Of a DNA stretch of 64,000 bases, positions 59,760 to 64,000 are shown piece by piece. Every line of letters starts with the position of its first letter. Positions within the stretch are counted from its first letter, which is position 1. This DNA is from an uncultured Fimbriimonadales bacterium. GTDB lineage: Bacteria > Armatimonadota > Fimbriimonadia > Fimbriimonadales > GBS-DC. The stretch is taken from NCBI GenBank assembly GCA_937992175.1, contig CALKLF010000012.1:30622-94621 (forward strand), written 5' to 3'. The notes below the pieces were generated by a model. That model had not been told where the DNA came from and did not search any database. It saw only the letters and a list, made by a program, of their open reading frames with translations. The position numbers and the translations under genes were made by a program.

Positions 59760-61148
59760 TCAACCCGCGCGGGCTATCGGCTCGAAGTGGCAGCTGAAGT
59801 GGCGTAGGAACGGCGTCTGCCAAGTGATTCGGTACCCTTTTAGCTGCTCGCGGCGGCGGTGCGCTTTTAGTATCACCTCCACCACATAGTCCACATGGCT
59901 TTGCGTGTAGACGCGGCGGGGGATGGCAAGGCGCACCAGTTCGCGCGGGGCGGGCGTCTCCGCGCCTGTGTCGGAGTCGCGCGCGGCGAACATCACCGAG
60001 CCGATTTCGCAGCTGCGCACGCCCCCCAAACGATACAACTCCACCGCCAGCGACTGCCCTGGAAACTGCAGCGGCGGGATGTGGGGGAGCATGCGCCCAG
60101 CGTCGATATAGATTGCGTGTCCGCCTGGCGGCTGCACAATCGGCACGCCCTCGCGGGCGATATGCTCGCCCAAGTAGCGCGTGGAGGCGAGGCGATACTC
60201 CAAGTAATGCTCATCCAACACCTCGCGCAGTCCAATCGCAATCGCCTCCAAATCGCGCCCTGCCAAGCCGCCGTAGGTGGGGAAACCCTCCGTGAGGATG
60301 AGCAGCTCCTTCTCCTGCTGGGCGAGCTGGTCGTCGTTGGTGCATAAGAAGCCCCCGATGTTCGCTAAGCCATCCTTTTTGGCGGACATCGTGCAGCCGT
60401 CGGCGTAGGAGAAGATTTCACGGGCAATCTCCAGTGGAGTTTTGTGAGCGTAGCCCGGCTCGCGCAGCTTGATGAAGTAGGCGTTCTCGGCGAAGCGGCA
60501 GGCGTCGATGTAGAAGGGGATGTTATGTTGCCGACAGAGCGCGCTGACCGCGCGGATGTTCGCCATCGAGGCGGGCTGACCGCCGCCTGAGTTGTTGGTG
60601 AGCGTCATCATCACCAGAGGTATGTTCGCCGCGCCCACCTCCGCAATCAGCCGCTCCAGCCCCTCCACATCCATGTTGCCCTTGAACGGGTGCGGAGCGG
60701 CGGTGTCGGCAAGCTCCGCGCACGGCAAGTCGACCGCGCGTCCGCCGCGATACTCGATATTGGCGCGGGTGGTGTCAAAGTGCGTATTGTTCGGGATAAC
60801 GCTGCCAGGCTTGCACAGCAGGGCGAACAAGATGCGCTCCGCCGCGCGACCCTGATGCACGGGAATCACATGCTTGAAGCCGAAGATGTCGCGCACGGTC
60901 TCCTCAAACAGATAGAAGCTGCGGCTCCCTGCATACGACTCGTCGCCGCGCATCACGCCTGCCCACTGCGCGCTGCTCATCGCCGATGTGCCCGAATCGG
61001 TGAGCAAGTCGATCATCACATCCTCGGCGGGGATAAGAAAGAGGTTATAGTGTGCGCGTTCCAAGATTGCCTCGCGCTCGGCGAGCGTCGTGAGGCGTAT
61101 CGGCTCCACTGCCTTGATTCTGAACGGCTCGATGATGGTGCGAAACAT
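59760..61148 (-). CDS. tnaA: Tryptophanase/tyrosine phenol-lyase family (beta-eliminating lyase)
   Basis: DLLTDSGTSAMSSAQWAGVMRGDESYAGSRSFYLFEETVRDIFGFKHVIPVHQGRAAE; TMSAKKDGLANIGGFLC. Confidence 0.93.
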   Translation of the reverse strand: MFRTIIEPFRIKAVEPIRLTTLAEREAILERAHYNLFLIPAEDVMIDLLTDSGTSAMSSAQWAGVMRGDESYAGSRSFYLFEETVRDIFGFKHVIPVHQGRAAERILFALLCKPGSVIPNNTHFDTTRANIEYRGGRAVDLPCAELADTAAPHPFKGNMDVEGLERLIAEVGAANIPLVMMTLTNNSGGGQPASMANIRAVSALCRQHNIPFYIDACRFAENAYFIKLREPGYAHKTPLEIAREIFSYADGCTMSAKKDGLANIGGFLCTNDDQLAQQEKELLILTEGFPTYGGLAGRDLEAIAIGLREVLDEHYLEYRLASTRYLGEHIAREGVPIVQPPGGHAIYIDAGRMLPHIPPLQFPGQSLAVELYRLGGVRSCEIGSVMFAARDSDTGAETPAPRELVRLAIPRRVYTQSHVDYVVEVILKAHRRREQLKGYRITWQTPFLRHFSCHFEPIARAG

Positions 61149-61241
61149 CCCTCATGTGCAGTGTACCCCAAACGCCATGCGGATTTTACTTGCTTGGGGC
61201 GTCGGCGCGTGTGGAAAGTACCTGCGGGGAGGATGCGACCT

Positions 61242-62999
61242 ATGAATCGAGTGTGGGGATTGTTGTGCGCAACCTTGAGCATATGGGGAGTTAGTATCGC
61301 TGATGTGCCCGATAACGCAGTTCGCACGCCGAACGGCATGCTGTTGGCAGGCACGACCTTTCAGTTGCAAGCGACGGCGAGCATCGGCAATCGGCTTGCT
61401 GCGATTTCTGACGGGGCGCAAGTGCGCGTGGGACAGGTAGTGCGCTGGAAGTGGCAGGTGGAGTCGCCCGTGGGTCAGTCGGTGGTATCGGGCGTCAACT
61501 CTGAAGCAATTTTTCGCGTGCGCATCACCAACGACGGCAACGGCTGGGATAGGCTGCGTTTGAACCTCGCGTCGGTGGAAACTGTGGAGCCGCCCACTTG
61601 GACAGTGGAGCTACGCGAGAGCGCGACAGGCGTCTGGCAGAGCAGCAGCGCGCTGCCCAACGGACTGGGCAGCCCCATCGATCCAGGCGGCGACATCTTC
61701 TACCTGATGCGCATGCGTCCGCCAGGGAGCTCCACCCCAACCGATGGCGCGTGGGCGCAGATGCGAGCAACCACCAGCGACAACAGTTTCGAGGCGGTTC
61801 TGGGCGAGTTTGTGGCGGGCGCGGTGCGCGGCGCAAATGTTGCGGCGCGTGCATCGTGCTGGAGCCAACATACGCAGTTCGTCGCGCCGATACTCTACGA
61901 TGGGCGACTCCTCTGGATGGGAACCGACCCGAACACGAACAACACCGTCGTTTTCTACACACGCGACGCACTCCGCGCGACCACAGGCGGCGGATTAGGA
62001 AACGAGCGACTGACGGGGCGCACGCTACGCAACTTCCGCCCGACCGGCTTCAGCGTCGCGCTGGGGAACAGCTGGTTCGTGGGGAGTGGGAACCAACTCG
62101 TGCGTTTGGCTATTACCGAAGCGCAGAACGCCACGGCAACAACGCCTGTGGTGTTTCCTGTGGAGTTTCCGTCGGGCGTTGCGCCGCGCTTAGATGTTGA
62201 GCCTGTGGTGTTCAATCGGCGTCTGTATGTGGCAGGCAGCGACGGACGGCTCCATGCGTTCCGTGAAGACGGACAATGGCTGGGCTATAGCGCCGCGATA
62301 CCCGCCCGCTATGGCGCCATCAGCACGAACATCGCGCACATAGGACGCATGTTCTATGTGGGGACTCAGAACGGCTGGCTGGTGCAGATCGACGCGCTGA
62401 CGGGTAGCTTGCGCACAGCGCGACGGCTCTCTCCCGTGCAGCCCGTTCATAGCCTCGCGCCGACCGCACTGGGACGCGCCCTCGTCGTGCGCGTGGGCAA
62501 CCGTACCGTGCTGGGCGTCAACCCTAACCAGTTGAGCGTGCTGTGGCAGCGCACAGTGAACGAGGATATCGTCTCGCCTGTGAGCGCATCGCCCCATCAG
62601 GAGGTCGCCGCGTTCCTGACACAATCAGGTGTGCTACACGCGATACATACGCGCATGGGCGTCAGTCTGGGGCACTATCCGCAAAGCATCTTTGGCGATC
62701 AGGCGATACGCCGCGCGACAATCGGCTTCGCTCGCCGTGAAGACCGCAAGACAACCTATGTCTATGTGTTGGCTCAGCGCGACACAGGCGACGAGAACCA
62801 GCACCAAGCGCTGTTCCGCGCCGTGACGCTGGAGAACCCCTACAACCGCCTGGAGTTCGGCGAGCAGACGCTCCATATCGGCTCGGAGTATCTGCCCGTG
62901 GTGGGGTTCACGGGCAGCACCGTTAGAGATTACTGCCTGATTGCCTCGCGTCGCGCTGACGCGAACGGGGGCACTGTCGCTGCGATTCCGCTGCGATAG
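61242..62999 (+). CDS. Secreted PQQ-like beta-propeller protein
   Basis: MNRVWGLLCATLSIWGVSIADVPDN; RRLYVAGSDGRLHAFREDGQWLGYSA; GRMFYVGTQNGWLVQIDALTGSL; ATG inside ORF 60690..62999. Confidence 0.75.
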   Translation: MNRVWGLLCATLSIWGVSIADVPDNAVRTPNGMLLAGTTFQLQATASIGNRLAAISDGAQVRVGQVVRWKWQVESPVGQSVVSGVNSEAIFRVRITNDGNGWDRLRLNLASVETVEPPTWTVELRESATGVWQSSSALPNGLGSPIDPGGDIFYLMRMRPPGSSTPTDGAWAQMRATTSDNSFEAVLGEFVAGAVRGANVAARASCWSQHTQFVAPILYDGRLLWMGTDPNTNNTVVFYTRDALRATTGGGLGNERLTGRTLRNFRPTGFSVALGNSWFVGSGNQLVRLAITEAQNATATTPVVFPVEFPSGVAPRLDVEPVVFNRRLYVAGSDGRLHAFREDGQWLGYSAAIPARYGAISTNIAHIGRMFYVGTQNGWLVQIDALTGSLRTARRLSPVQPVHSLAPTALGRALVVRVGNRTVLGVNPNQLSVLWQRTVNEDIVSPVSASPHQEVAAFLTQSGVLHAIHTRMGVSLGHYPQSIFGDQAIRRATIGFARREDRKTTYVYVLAQRDTGDENQHQALFRAVTLENPYNRLEFGEQTLHIGSEYLPVVGFTGSTVRDYCLIASRRADANGGTVAAIPLR

Positions 63000-63096
63000 G
63001 TAGAATTTGGCGGACAGCAATCTGCGTGCAGGGGGAACCGTGAAGCATTCTCGGTTCCCCCTTGCTTGCAGGGGGAACCTGAAGGATGGGGGCAGT

Positions 63097-63520
63097 GTGG
63101 CTTGGACATTCCTGTCCAAGCAATCCCAGGCGCGACGACATTCCTGTCGTCGCAAAGTTCACCCACTGACGCCACAAAAGGCAACGCATCTGCGCCTTGC
63201 GCACGGACAGGAATGTCCGTGCTACAGTGGCTTGGACATTCTTGTCCAAGCACACACGCTTTGCACGGACAGGAATGTCCGTGCTACAGTGGCTTGGACA
63301 TTCTTGTCCAAGCGTTGTTTGTTGGCGGGGACGCCGACGCTACGCTTTGCACGGACAGGAATGTCCGTGCTACAGTGGCTTGGACAGTCGTATCCAAGCG
63401 TAGTCTGTCGGCGAGACGCCGACGCTACGGTTTGCACGGACAGGAGTGTCCGTGCTCCAGTGGTTGGGACACTCTTGTCCAAGCGCAGTTCGTCGGCGTG
63501 GACGCGAGGGTACGCAGGTA
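63097..63520. repeat. Dense array of hairpin repeats
   Basis: Four to five gtggcttggacattcttgtccaagc units alternating with gcacggacaggaatgtccgtgctac units, plus gtcggcggggacgccgacgctacg and gcgacgacattcctgtcgtcgc. Confidence 0.9.
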
Positions 63521-63564
63521 GCCCGCACAGGTATACTCGAAAGCGACTCGCTGACCCTAATATC

Positions 63565-64000
63565 GTGGCTGTTGTTGTAATTCACGGAATTGGCGTTCGT
63601 GAGGAGGACTTTACGTGGCTGACGCGACGCTGTGAGCCAATCCTGCGCCGCTACCTGCTGCAGCCGCTGGGGCTTGGCGATATCGAGACGCGCTGGGTCT
63701 ACTGGGGCAAGCACGGCGCGTCGTTCGCGTGGGATCTGGGCAGCCTGCCGAGCAGGCGCAATCTGGAACCTCTGGGCGAGACGATGCTCACCGATGCGCA
63801 AGCCGTTCTCTACACCGCGTTAGTCGAACTCGCAGGTGAGAGGAATGATACGCCCCAGAAGAACCTGCTCTTGCGCGCCGCGCAGCGCGACCTACCCGCC
63901 TTAGCGAACCTGCTCGTGATGTTCGCAATCGCCAACGAGGATACCCACCCAGAAACTCTGATAGCGTTGTACGAAGCGGCGTGTTCGCCCGACACGCAGC
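63565..64000 (+). CDS. N-terminal part of an alpha/beta-hydrolase-like protein (GTG start), truncated by the window edge
   Basis: VAVVVIHGIGVREEDFTWLTRRCEPILRRYLLQPLGLGDIETRWVYWGKHG…; no stop to window end. Confidence 0.6.
   Translation, partial: MAVVVIHGIGVREEDFTWLTRRCEPILRRYLLQPLGLGDIETRWVYWGKHGASFAWDLGSLPSRRNLEPLGETMLTDAQAVLYTALVELAGERNDTPQKNLLLRAAQRDLPALANLLVMFAIANEDTHPETLIALYEAACSPDTQ

Noticed and set aside
63097-63520. CRISPR-like array
   Set aside because: Units are palindromes of two alternating types with irregular, non-unique spacers and no adjacent cas genes; a hairpin repeat cluster fits better.

Overview
This 64 kb window is a moderately high-GC bacterial chromosome segment. 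The overall style (prepilin-like H-x9-DG proteins, many dockerin-tagged secreted proteins, hairpin-type interspersed repeats) resembles Armatimonadota or a related phylum; that placement is only an inference. The backbone is ordinary housekeeping: recJ, response regulator, purA, hppA, riboflavin synthase, FNR/TrxR-like reductase, radC, sigA-like sigma factor, dnaG, GH38, gdh, mreB/C/D, accB, hom, argS, metB-like, tRNA-Arg(TCT), GH127-like and tnaA-like genes. Main points for a second look: (1) six secreted proteins share a C-terminal dockerin-like double EF-hand tag, with a Cys pair (GDGC...GC-COOH) that is present or absent as a unit; (2) a 3.5 kb block on the opposite strand lies between mreC and mreD, carrying a sigma-like regulator, a Cys/Gly-rich secreted protein, a prepilin-like gene and a membrane protein, with a remnant of a second sigma-like gene at its far end; (3) a putative small RNA ends in a strong intrinsic terminator, with a DosR-like palindrome near -44; (4) a hairpin repeat family keeps its loop while the stems vary with compensation; (5) repeats are inserted into, or lie at the edges of, genes (GH38 in frame; Uma2, NTase and R-M remnants); (6) several -10 boxes sit 7-9 nt from start codons, suggesting leaderless mRNAs. 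All calls are from reading the sequence and the supplied ORF track; no database search was run.
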